Shown: positions 17,471-26,064 of the stretch, one piece after another
How positions within the stretch are numbered: position 1 is the first letter of the stretch
How the letters are laid out: every line of letters starts with the position of its first letter
Origin: CALAGJ01 sp964293305
GTDB taxonomy: Bacteria > Bacteroidota > Bacteroidia > Chitinophagales > Chitinophagaceae
Direction of reading: 5' to 3'
DNA: 64,000 bases
Assembly (NCBI GenBank): GCA_964293305.1
Contig: CAXYYO010000001.1
Span: forward strand, 1-64,000
The notes under the pieces: model-generated
What the model was told of the DNA's origin: nothing
The model's database searches: none
What the model saw: only the letters and a program-made list of their open reading frames with translations
Position numbers and translations under genes: made by a program

Positions 17471-19060
17471 TTATTGTGCTAGAGCAGCTTTTATTACGGG
17501 ATCATCTTGATTCATTACTACATAGAATCCTTCAGTTCTCCATATTTGGCGGGCTATTAAAGCTTTAATTTGTTTTTTTAAAAGTTGTTGAGAACTAAGG
17601 GGCACTTTGGCAAGAGCTACAGAATCATTTGTGGCATAGGCTACAAACTTTTTCCATACTTGTTCATCTACCACGTATTTTTTATTAAAATCTCCCAGAG
17701 AAGAATATGATGTAAATTGTTTTTTATTTTGAACATATTGCATGTACACAAAATTGCTGATGGTATTTCTTGCAAAAAGATAACTTAACCCTCCTGAACC
17801 GTCAGAAGTGTCTAAAGGAATAAATATATCTGGCGAAATGCCACCACCACCATATACTTTATGGCCTCCTGGCGTGGTAAATACAGGACTTTTTGACGTT
17901 GAAGTATCTCCATGCATCATTTCTCCATTATGATAACGTTTATAAATTTCATCTTCATAATCTGCAAATCCACTACTGTAAGGTTTTTGAATATTTCTGC
18001 CGATGGGGGTATAGTAGCGCTGCACCGTGAGGCGCAATGCAGAGCCATCTGTGAGTTTAAATTGCTGCTGTACTAGGCCTTTTCCAAAACTGCGTCTGCC
18101 TACAATAGTGCCTCTATCCCAATCTTGTACTGCACCGGCTAATATTTCACTGGCACTTGCACTACCTTCATCTAATAAAATAATCAGTTTCCCTTCTTCA
18201 AATAACCCATCCCGTTTACTACGATAGTCCGTCCTTTTTACTTTTGAACCTTGCGTATATACTATAAGTTTATCTCCACTTAAAAATTCGTCTGCAATAT
18301 TTACTGCCTGATCCAAAAGACCACCCGGGTTTCCTCTTAAATCTAAAATTAGGCTATTGATTTTTTGTACCTGAAGTTTTTCCAAGGCCTGCATAAACTC
18401 TGGGTAGGTGGTTTCTGTAAAACTGTTTATACGAATATATCCTTTTTGTGGGGCAATAATATAAGCAGCATCTACACTTGGTACAGGTATGATGCCTCTT
18501 TCAACCTCTACGGCTACTAACTTTCCTGCCCTAAGTAATGATAGTTTTACTTTAGTTCCTTGCGGCCCTTTGAGGGTTTTACGGACAAAATCAGCATCCA
18601 TTTTTACTCCAGTAAAATTTAGGGTGTCATTTACTTTTATAATCCTATCCCCTGTTTCTAATCCTGCTTTAAAGGATGGGCCACCCGGCAGCACATTCAG
18701 TACATGTACAGTATCGTTAAAAATTTGGAATTCAACACCAATACCTTTAAAATTTCCTTTCAAATCTTCATTTACATCATCAAGATCTGTAGCCGGTATA
18801 AAAATAGTATGTGGATCTAATTTTTGCAAAATGGAATTTATAGCAGCATTGTCCAAGCTATCTATATTTAAAGTATCAACATATTGCCCGCTTATCAGAT
18901 TAATAATTTCTTCTAAACTCCCATTGGTTTTGTTTTTTAGAAAAGAATCACTGCCTCCGGTTCGTTCTTTGAGGTGGTATCCAATAAACATACCCACCAC
19001 CATTATGATTGCCAGCAAAGTAGGTAGCCATAATTTTAATGTTGAATTTTCCTTAATCAT
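17471..19060 (-). CDS. S41-family C-terminal processing peptidase with PDZ domain
   Basis: A 529-residue periplasmic serine protease of the CtpA/Prc type. It has an N-terminal membrane anchor (about 9-28), a PDZ domain (about 95-185, with GIGVEF and LPGGPSFKAGL) and the peptidase core. The catalytic Ser lies in DEGSASASEI (298-306) and the Lys is K327 in RRSFGKGLVQ. It trims C-termini of envelope proteins. It is the first gene of the run ending with the FAD oxidoreductase and its stop is 1 bp from the UbiA start. The functional link to that pathway may be only co-transcription. Confidence 0.9.
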   Translation of the reverse strand: MIKENSTLKLWLPTLLAIIMVVGMFIGYHLKERTGGSDSFLKNKTNGSLEEIINLISGQYVDTLNIDSLDNAAINSILQKLDPHTIFIPATDLDDVNEDLKGNFKGIGVEFQIFNDTVHVLNVLPGGPSFKAGLETGDRIIKVNDTLNFTGVKMDADFVRKTLKGPQGTKVKLSLLRAGKLVAVEVERGIIPVPSVDAAYIIAPQKGYIRINSFTETTYPEFMQALEKLQVQKINSLILDLRGNPGGLLDQAVNIADEFLSGDKLIVYTQGSKVKRTDYRSKRDGLFEEGKLIILLDEGSASASEILAGAVQDWDRGTIVGRRSFGKGLVQQQFKLTDGSALRLTVQRYYTPIGRNIQKPYSSGFADYEDEIYKRYHNGEMMHGDTSTSKSPVFTTPGGHKVYGGGGISPDIFIPLDTSDGSGGLSYLFARNTISNFVYMQYVQNKKQFTSYSSLGDFNKKYVVDEQVWKKFVAYATNDSVALAKVPLSSQQLLKKQIKALIARQIWRTEGFYVVMNQDDPVIKAALAQ

Positions 19061-19178
19061 ATTTGCAAATCGTGCTTAAAATAGCAAATGAAAGGTATTT
19101 TTATCTATCATGGCTTTGTTGTATAATCCGAGGGATTGTTAAGATTGGTCCGAATTGACTGTTGTGGTAAAGGCCATT

Positions 19179-20153
19179 TTAACAATAAAATATTTTATTG
19201 GCATCTGTTGAAAGATAAACAATATCATCTTTAAAAATTTGTGGATGCTGATAGCTTACTTCAATCACACAATCGATACACCTTATTTTGGCCATATAAT
19301 ATGGACCCATATATTGTACCTGTTCCACTTTACCCTGTAATGAAGTTTGCCTATTATGAATGGTAAAAGCATCAGGCCTTGTCATTACCAGTTTGTCTTT
19401 TTTTATTCGAATATGTGCTGCTGCGCAGAATGCATTTGTAAGTACGGAATAAGCTCCAAACATACCCGCAGCATAGGCATTTACTGGATGGCGATAAAGG
19501 GTTTCCGGTGTACCAGCCTGAATAATAGCACCTGCTTCCAGTAGCATGATGGTATCACAATTTGCCAGTAAATCTGTACTGTGATGGGATACCAAAATAT
19601 AGGACTGAGACAAGCTACTTCTCACATCAAAAAGCATTGTCTCCAATATATTTTTATGAATTGCATCCGCATTGCTAAAAGGCTCATCAAGTAATAAAAG
19701 TGTGGGTTTTTTCATCAAAGCTATGGCCATTGCCACCCTTTGTTTTTCTCCTCCAGAAAGTTGAGCAGTATTTCTTCGTAACAAATCTTTAATCCTACAT
19801 AATGCTGATATATCATCCAGTTCCGGCCCATTTAAAATGGCAGCCATTTCCAATAATTCATACACTCGGTAGTGGCTTCGTAATTCAAACTGCTGACTAA
19901 TATAAATTATATTTCGGTGCCCGGGTATTAACTGTTCATCAGCTCCAATCACCTTTTTCCCTTCAAAAAATATGCTGCCCGATGAGGGTTGAAATAAACC
20001 AGCAAGAGATTTCAGCAACGTGCTTTTACCGGAACCATTTGCTCCTGCAAGTCCGTAGTGTGCACCTGCCATCATTTCAAAGCTGATATCATCCAAAATA
20101 TTTTGTTGATTGTTGATTACAGACAAATGGGTTACCTGTAAAAATTTATTCAT
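19179..20153 (-). CDS. ABC transporter ATP-binding protein with C-terminal TOBE-like domain
   Basis: A 324-residue ATPase. It has Walker A GANGSGKST, the signature LSGGEKQRVAMA and Walker B LLLLDEP, followed by an H-loop in LVSHHSTD. After about residue 230 a beta-rich TOBE-like domain follows, as in iron, molybdate and polyamine importers. The open frame extends to 20216, but ATG 20153 (MNKFLQV) fits the family start. No permease or binding-protein gene is adjacent, so the substrate is unknown. It is divergent from the delta-60 protein gene. Confidence 0.82.
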   Translation of the reverse strand: MNKFLQVTHLSVINNQQNILDDISFEMMAGAHYGLAGANGSGKSTLLKSLAGLFQPSSGSIFFEGKKVIGADEQLIPGHRNIIYISQQFELRSHYRVYELLEMAAILNGPELDDISALCRIKDLLRRNTAQLSGGEKQRVAMAIALMKKPTLLLLDEPFSNADAIHKNILETMLFDVRSSLSQSYILVSHHSTDLLANCDTIMLLEAGAIIQAGTPETLYRHPVNAYAAGMFGAYSVLTNAFCAAAHIRIKKDKLVMTRPDAFTIHNRQTSLQGKVEQVQYMGPYYMAKIRCIDCVIEVSYQHPQIFKDDIVYLSTDANKIFYC

Positions 20154-20262
20154 AGCGTGCAAATGTATTTGGATTTTGACAGTAAGTTTTTGTGAGAAAA
20201 AAATGTGCTTATGCAAAATACTTCTCCATCTTTGTTAATAGTTGAACAAAAAATACTTCAAT

Positions 20263-23088
20263 ATGAAAAAAATCTCACTACTCATTTTTTGCTTTTACTC
20301 TATCCAAACGCTTGTGGCTCAAGAGTTTTATCAACTAAGAAAAAAAGTATCCTATGAAATTGGTATCTCTAATAATGGGGCCAATGATATTATTCTACAA
20401 CCTGATGGTAAACATGTAGTGGCAGGATATATACAGGAAGGAAGTGTTTTTAAACCCAGCTTATTTCGTTATTTATCAGATGGCAGCCTTGACCCTCAGT
20501 TTGGCAACAAAGGAGTGGATAGTTTTAGTATCAGAAAATTGGTGCCTACAAATTACCAGTATCTTACTCTGAAAGCATTGGCTCTATTGTCCTCGGGAAA
20601 AATATTGGTAGCAGGTACGGCAGGTTTTTTTAATGGTTTTTCGGTACCAAGTGATGCAGTGGTTTTTCGTTTCAATAGCAATGGAAGTGTTGATAGTAGT
20701 TTTGGTACAAATGGAAGGGTAATAACCAGTGTTGGTGGCTTATCTTCAAATTCTTCTGATAAAATAAATGCAATAACCACACAGTCTAATGGCAAAATCG
20801 TAGTAACAGGAGAAACCTGGGATCTGGTACAGCATCGCTTTCTTACTATACGCTATAATAGCAATGGCACTATTGATAATAATTTTGGAATTGCGGGCAT
20901 TGTTACCTCTACACCTGGTGCATCTGATGATGAAGCACAATCTGTGGTTATACAGCCGGATAATAAAATACTCATTGCCGGAGATAGTTATATCAATGAT
21001 GGTAGTAGCTACAGAATAGGCTTAATGCGGCTGCTGAGTAATGGTAATATTGATAACAGCTTTGGCACAAATGGTTTTAGTATTACGAACCTTTCCTCCG
21101 GTGGGGATGGTGCTACTGATGCTGCATTGCAAAGCGATGGTAAAATTGTAATCAGTGGCTATGTATATAGTGTAAAACAAAATACTACAGATGCTATTTG
21201 TATGCGATATTTAACCAACGGAAAAATTGATAGCAGCTTTGCCACCAATGGACTTTACAAATTAGATGTATCAGGTGCTGAAGATAATTTTAAAAGTATT
21301 CAAGTGCTATCAGGAAATGTTATTGCCTTAGGCGGCAATGGTAGTGTTGCTGGAAACAGTGAATTTTTGTCAGCTCGTTTATTGTCAAATGGCTTATCAG
21401 ATAATAGTTATGGCATGAATGGCTGGCAAACAAATAATTTGCTTTCAGACGCCGATATATGTGCTGCACAAACATTTTTCGCCAACGGCGAATTGTTACT
21501 CTGTGGCCAGGCTAAAGAAACAGCGTCCACATTCATAAGTATAATAAAACTAAACAATGCTGGTGTTTATGTAAATGGGTACGGCCAAAATGGTAAAAGC
21601 TATACAGGTATTGGTATAAGTGATGACGGTGCTTATGAAATTAAACAACTGCCTTGGGATAATAATTTGCTCGTAAGTGGGGTTGCTAATAATTTCTGGA
21701 CAATCATGAAACTCAATAGAATTACATTGGAAAAGGAGGCATCATTTGGCATTAATGGAGTTGTTACCCTAAAATATTTTACTCCTTTTGTTACAAACGG
21801 CCATGCCTACACAGCTATTGATGCTGTTCGAGAAAAAATCTATATAGCTGGATTTACTCAAACTGGTACCAGTTCGCTTACAATCTTACGCCTTAATAAA
21901 AATGGCCAAAAGGATTTAAGTTTTGGTGATAGTGGAGTAGCTACCTATCCCTTTACCATTTTTTATGGATGTTTCGAATTACAAAAGGATGGTAAAATCA
22001 TTTTTGGTGGTGTAAGACAAGAAGGAATAACAGGATATAATTTTGCTGCAAGACTTAATGCAAATGGAAGTAGGGATAGCTCCTTTGGGATAAATGGAGA
22101 GGCAAGACAAATTCCAATAACACCAATGAGCGCATCAGCTAAACGAAATAATAGTGATATGCTTATTGGAGGGTTTATCAGCAACGGATTCGGAGGAAAT
22201 GTGGGGGCACTTGCATTACTTCCAAATGGAAAAATTGACAGTAGCTTTGGCAATAATGGATTAGCTTCAGGTATAAACGGTAATGCACAAATATTCTTCA
22301 GATATAATATAACTCAGGATGAAAAAAACAGGATTTATATAAGTGGAGGTGTGCAAGGAAATAATTTTAAATATTGGCACAGTGTTACCAGATTTACGAG
22401 TATTGGTAGTTTAGATAACAGTTTTGGCAACAATGGTGTCTTTCAAAAAGATGTAAATGGCAGTGCTTATAATGATTCGTGGAATGAAGGTATATCTGCC
22501 TATTGCCAGGATAATGATTGCTCCATTCTTTCTGCAGGAATTCGCAAAGATGATTTCACTGAAAAGACTACGGGTGTGGCAATCCTGTTAAAGGAAAATG
22601 GAAAAATTGATAGTCTCAATGGTGGTAAGGGCTATTTAGAACAATCTTTTTATAATAGTGAATATGAATTTTACAATGGGGCATTGGTGGACACATTTAT
22701 AAAAAATAGAAATGTATTTTATGTAGTGGGCAGTGCTGGTAGCAGTACAAATGGTGACTTCACCATTCTACAATTTGTAAAACCAATATTACAAAATAAA
22801 AAATCAACTGAAGCCAATGCACAATTTGCTTTACCTAAAATAAACATTTCACCAAATCCTGCAAAGGATTTTATTCAGATTAAATTATCATCATCAGATG
22901 AAAAAATATTGCGGATAAATATCATGAGTCAAACAGGCGTTAATGTATGGCAAAGTCAAGTAGAATTTGAAACTGGTATCACATCATTGCGTGTGGCATT
23001 ACCAAAAAATATAGCAGATGGCATATACTATGTTGTAATTGAAACGAATAAGCAACGCATTAAAGAATTGCTGTTTATACACCAATAA
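20263..23088 (+). CDS. secreted delta-60 repeat protein with T9SS sorting domain
   Basis: A 941-residue exported protein: signal peptide (MKKISLLIFC start, cleavage near VAQEF), about 13 repeats of roughly 55-65 residues with the delta-60 core NGxxDxSFGxNG (for example SSFGTNG, NSFGTNG and SSFGNNG), and a C-terminal T9SS sorting domain opening INISPNPAKDFIQIKL and ending GIYYVVIE. The repeats should form a beta-propeller-like array. The longest frame starts at a TTG at 20242, but ATG 20263 gives a clean signal peptide. Surface location is inferred from the sorting domain; binding partner unknown. It converges on the TonB-dependent receptor gene 57 bp away. Confidence 0.85.
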   Translation: MKKISLLIFCFYSIQTLVAQEFYQLRKKVSYEIGISNNGANDIILQPDGKHVVAGYIQEGSVFKPSLFRYLSDGSLDPQFGNKGVDSFSIRKLVPTNYQYLTLKALALLSSGKILVAGTAGFFNGFSVPSDAVVFRFNSNGSVDSSFGTNGRVITSVGGLSSNSSDKINAITTQSNGKIVVTGETWDLVQHRFLTIRYNSNGTIDNNFGIAGIVTSTPGASDDEAQSVVIQPDNKILIAGDSYINDGSSYRIGLMRLLSNGNIDNSFGTNGFSITNLSSGGDGATDAALQSDGKIVISGYVYSVKQNTTDAICMRYLTNGKIDSSFATNGLYKLDVSGAEDNFKSIQVLSGNVIALGGNGSVAGNSEFLSARLLSNGLSDNSYGMNGWQTNNLLSDADICAAQTFFANGELLLCGQAKETASTFISIIKLNNAGVYVNGYGQNGKSYTGIGISDDGAYEIKQLPWDNNLLVSGVANNFWTIMKLNRITLEKEASFGINGVVTLKYFTPFVTNGHAYTAIDAVREKIYIAGFTQTGTSSLTILRLNKNGQKDLSFGDSGVATYPFTIFYGCFELQKDGKIIFGGVRQEGITGYNFAARLNANGSRDSSFGINGEARQIPITPMSASAKRNNSDMLIGGFISNGFGGNVGALALLPNGKIDSSFGNNGLASGINGNAQIFFRYNITQDEKNRIYISGGVQGNNFKYWHSVTRFTSIGSLDNSFGNNGVFQKDVNGSAYNDSWNEGISAYCQDNDCSILSAGIRKDDFTEKTTGVAILLKENGKIDSLNGGKGYLEQSFYNSEYEFYNGALVDTFIKNRNVFYVVGSAGSSTNGDFTILQFVKPILQNKKSTEANAQFALPKINISPNPAKDFIQIKLSSSDEKILRINIMSQTGVNVWQSQVEFETGITSLRVALPKNIADGIYYVVIETNKQRIKELLFIHQ

Positions 23089-23145
23089 AATAAAGTGGTT
23101 TAATTTTTTAAGAAAATATTTTTTTGTATGCTTAAATGTTTATGA

Positions 23146-25659
23146 CTATTTCCCAAATCTAAATTCCATCGTAAGAAAAAAACTTCTTCCATCTGAAGGT
23201 ATGATTCCGGGGCCAGGATAACTTTCTGCCCTTCTTGTAAAATATTTTTCATTCAAAAGATTATTACAGGAAAATGAAGTAGTAAGCCATTTTGTGATAA
23301 GACAGGAGGCCGAGAAATCAGCTACAAAATAACCCGGTATAGTGCCTTCAACTGCAGTAGCTGTTCGAATGGCATTTGTAGCATCACTAAAGTGCTCAGC
23401 CACATAATTAATAGAAATACCCGCCTTTAAAATACCTGAGCTATAACTCAGGCCACTGCGTAAAATAAATGGAGGTACCATTTCTACTTTTCTATTTTCA
23501 ATGGATGGGTCTTTACTTTTAATATACCGTGCATTTATTAGCGATAAATTGACAAAGAGTAACAAGTCAGTTTTTTGTGGAAAGCGCTCTATTAATCGAG
23601 CAATATTTATTTGTCCAAAAGCCTCTATACCAATATTGCGGCTAGCCGCCACATTTGTTCTATATCTATAATCAATATATAATGGTGGTTGATCTGCACG
23701 TAGTATCTGACCTATACGATTGTTATAGTATAAATAAAAACCTGTTACCTCATAACTCAGAAAATTTTCTACACTGCCACGCCATCCAATATCTGCAGTA
23801 AATCCTTTTTCGTCTGTAATATTACTATCAATAATAAAATTTGGATTTTGTATGCGTAAGTCGGTAAAGTTGATAGCTCTATAGTTCTGCGAAATATTTG
23901 CATACATTTCTAAAAATTTTGAAGGCTTATAACTCAGCCCCAGGCCTGCTATCATAAAACTTCTTTTCCTGTTCAGATCTTCGTCAACTCTTTTATCAAC
24001 TATAATATTTCCTGCAAAATCAAATACACGCTGTCTATAATAGCCTTCAGCGTAAGTTTGAATATTTTCAAAACGAATACCGGGTGTAATGCTTAGTTTA
24101 TCGCTAATACTAAAAATGTGCTCAGCAAATACTGCAATATTATAATTGGGAAATTGGTAATCACTTCCTTCTACGTTTGCAGGATTTATGAATTCAAAGT
24201 TAGGTCCCGTTAAGCTATCTGCATCACCTTGCCTTGCAGTGGTTTTACCAGCATATAGTCTTACACCGGCGAGTAAAGTGTTTAGTGTATGGCCAAACTT
24301 GTATCGATGTACCAATCTAAATTCGCTTCCAATATTTTCAAATTTTCCATCAATCAATGTTCTTTTTTGATTAAAATCAGCCACATTTATTCTTTCCAAA
24401 TTTCCCAGAGATTGTCTGCTAGCCAGCAGCCCAAAATTTCTTATGTTTAGCTGTGTAGCAGATGTAAATTTGTGTGTCAAAGTAATGGCCATCAGGTCCC
24501 AGTTTACCTTAAACCAATTGCGGTTTCTTACGCTTTGTTTTGCATCTGCTTCAAAGAGCGCATCTGTAAGACCACCGGGCTGTTGTGCGGTATAATTACT
24601 ATGTGTGTACTCAAGTGAAAGGCTTGTTTTTGAGTTCAGCTGATAGGATGTTGCCAAAAAAGCATTGTTTACATCAAAGCCATTATTTGGCCTCCATCCA
24701 TCACCTTGTTTGCGTTGGTAAAAAGCGTAATAGTTAAGTTTTTTCTTTGCAATAGTTCCACCAATACTATTAAAAGAATTTATAAAATTCCAAGAACCAA
24801 AAGTTTGCCTGCCCACATATTCAAATGCTTTATCAATGGCTCCTTTATTAAAAATAAAATTTACTGTTCCACCAAACTGGGTGCCATATTGTAAGCCTGA
24901 TGCTCCACGAATGATCTCAATACGTTCCAGAGCTTCAGTTGGCGGTGTATAGTAGGATTCAGGATAGCCCAATGCATCAGCACTGATATCATATCCATTC
25001 TGCCTAGTGTTGAAGTTACTGGTTCTATTTGGACTAAGTCCTCTTCCGCCAATACCCAATTGTAAACCTGCTCCATCATTCTCCCATATATTCAAACCGG
25101 TAATACCTCCATACACCTGCCTCGCATTATTTGTGGCTGTATTTGCAATGATATTTTTTAGTAATACAATTTCATTTTTCTTACCTTCAAACATGGTAAA
25201 GTTTCTAACTGATTGCACCCGTATTATGCCTAACTTTTTTTCTTGACTTTGTATTACAACAACATCATCAAGTTGTCTTTCGGCCAAGGGCACCAAAGTC
25301 AAATAAACATCTACATCCGGCTGGTCAACAATCAGTGTTTGTTCTGTAGGATTCATGCCTAATGCAAGGCCAACTATTGTATAGATGCCGTAAGGAATAT
25401 GCTTTAGCTCAAATCGTCCATCAGCAGTAGGTTCTACTGAAAATTTTGTTCCTTTAAGGGCTACAAGCGGCCATTCACAGGGTGTACTGTCAGATATGGA
25501 AATACTTCCTTTTATTCTTGCTTCTTGCGCAAGCAAATTATTTAAGAAAAAGCAGCATAATATTAGACATATATATTTTGAAAAAAATGCTAACGTTTTT
25601 ATCCTCAAATATGGTATTGCCTTGTTTTTACCATCATGCTTACTCAATGTATTATTCAT
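23146..25659 (-). CDS. TonB-dependent outer-membrane receptor, FecA-like
   Basis: An 837-residue receptor. After a signal sequence (hydrophobic CLILCCFFL, cleavage near LLAQEA at 45) comes a carboxypeptidase-regulatory-like domain (about 48-130), then a plug with the EIVLLKNI and IEIIRGASGLQYGTQFGGTVNF segments, then a 22-strand-type barrel ending in Phe-rich FLTMEFRFGK. The barrel stretch PGGLTDALFEADAKQS followed by RNRNWFKV resembles FecA-type ferric-citrate/siderophore receptors. Iron-chelate uptake is therefore my inference, and other metals are possible. Its leader contains a long inverted repeat. No periplasmic binding protein or permease is adjacent. Confidence 0.85.
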   Translation of the reverse strand: MNNTLSKHDGKNKAIPYLRIKTLAFFSKYICLILCCFFLNNLLAQEARIKGSISISDSTPCEWPLVALKGTKFSVEPTADGRFELKHIPYGIYTIVGLALGMNPTEQTLIVDQPDVDVYLTLVPLAERQLDDVVVIQSQEKKLGIIRVQSVRNFTMFEGKKNEIVLLKNIIANTATNNARQVYGGITGLNIWENDGAGLQLGIGGRGLSPNRTSNFNTRQNGYDISADALGYPESYYTPPTEALERIEIIRGASGLQYGTQFGGTVNFIFNKGAIDKAFEYVGRQTFGSWNFINSFNSIGGTIAKKKLNYYAFYQRKQGDGWRPNNGFDVNNAFLATSYQLNSKTSLSLEYTHSNYTAQQPGGLTDALFEADAKQSVRNRNWFKVNWDLMAITLTHKFTSATQLNIRNFGLLASRQSLGNLERINVADFNQKRTLIDGKFENIGSEFRLVHRYKFGHTLNTLLAGVRLYAGKTTARQGDADSLTGPNFEFINPANVEGSDYQFPNYNIAVFAEHIFSISDKLSITPGIRFENIQTYAEGYYRQRVFDFAGNIIVDKRVDEDLNRKRSFMIAGLGLSYKPSKFLEMYANISQNYRAINFTDLRIQNPNFIIDSNITDEKGFTADIGWRGSVENFLSYEVTGFYLYYNNRIGQILRADQPPLYIDYRYRTNVAASRNIGIEAFGQINIARLIERFPQKTDLLLFVNLSLINARYIKSKDPSIENRKVEMVPPFILRSGLSYSSGILKAGISINYVAEHFSDATNAIRTATAVEGTIPGYFVADFSASCLITKWLTTSFSCNNLLNEKYFTRRAESYPGPGIIPSDGRSFFLTMEFRFGK

Positions 25660-25719
25660 TAATAAATCCTTTTTTTTACCTTTCGGGTAATGATGGTTTA
25701 AGTGGAATTTCTTATCGTT

Positions 25720-25755
25720 GACAACATAAATTCTTCCATCTATTTTTATGTTGTC
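25720..25755 (-). repeat. inverted repeat in the TonB-dependent receptor leader
   Basis: Perfect arms GACAACATAAA (25720-25730) and TTTATGTTGTC (25745-25755) separated by 14 bp, 61 bp upstream of the receptor ATG. It has no following T-run, so it is not a normal terminator. It could be an operator for a dimeric regulator or an RNA hairpin in the 5' leader. Confidence 0.7.
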
Positions 25756-25802
25756 TATAGCTAAATAAAAAACGTAACCTTAGATTAAATCAATTTTAAG
25801 CG

Positions 25803-25810
25803 CAAAAATA
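25803..25810 (-). promoter_or_regulatory. -7 element for the TonB-dependent receptor gene
   Basis: Minus strand reads TATTTTTG, a perfect TAnnTTTG. No TTG is at the standard 19-21 nt upstream, so the -33 element is poor, which would fit an activated or regulated promoter. It places the inverted repeat at 25720-25755 inside the transcribed leader. Confidence 0.4.
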
Positions 25811-26064
25811 CAAATGCAGTATACTCAATCTCCGGTCAAGATTTCTTTTTCCGCATATAGAAATAAATATTTCCATAAAAATATAGGATCAATCAGGTTT
25901 GGGGTTTAACTCTCAATAAATGCGGGCTAATAAAAGTAACAAGGTTTCCTCAACATTTGTATTATATCTGCACCGATTCACATTTATTTGAACTGAAAAT
26001 AACTTTATCACAATAAAAGAATAACTGGTTTAAGCCATTGCTTAATCATGTAAAATAAATTTCA

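Larger units (their letters stand above)
25660..26064. other. intergenic region between divergent TonB-dependent receptor and helicase genes
   Basis: About 405 bp. It holds a perfect 11-bp inverted repeat at 25720-25755 and a -7-like box at 25803-25810 for the receptor, both listed separately. The helicase side (25860-26064) is AT-rich with no convincing promoter match. I see no further gene. Confidence 0.5.

Noticed and set aside
18489..19079. A 196-codon plus-strand frame opposite the S41 protease gene
   Set aside because: It is the complement of a well-supported protease gene, reads as Ser/Pro/Leu-rich shadow sequence, and has no family resemblance.
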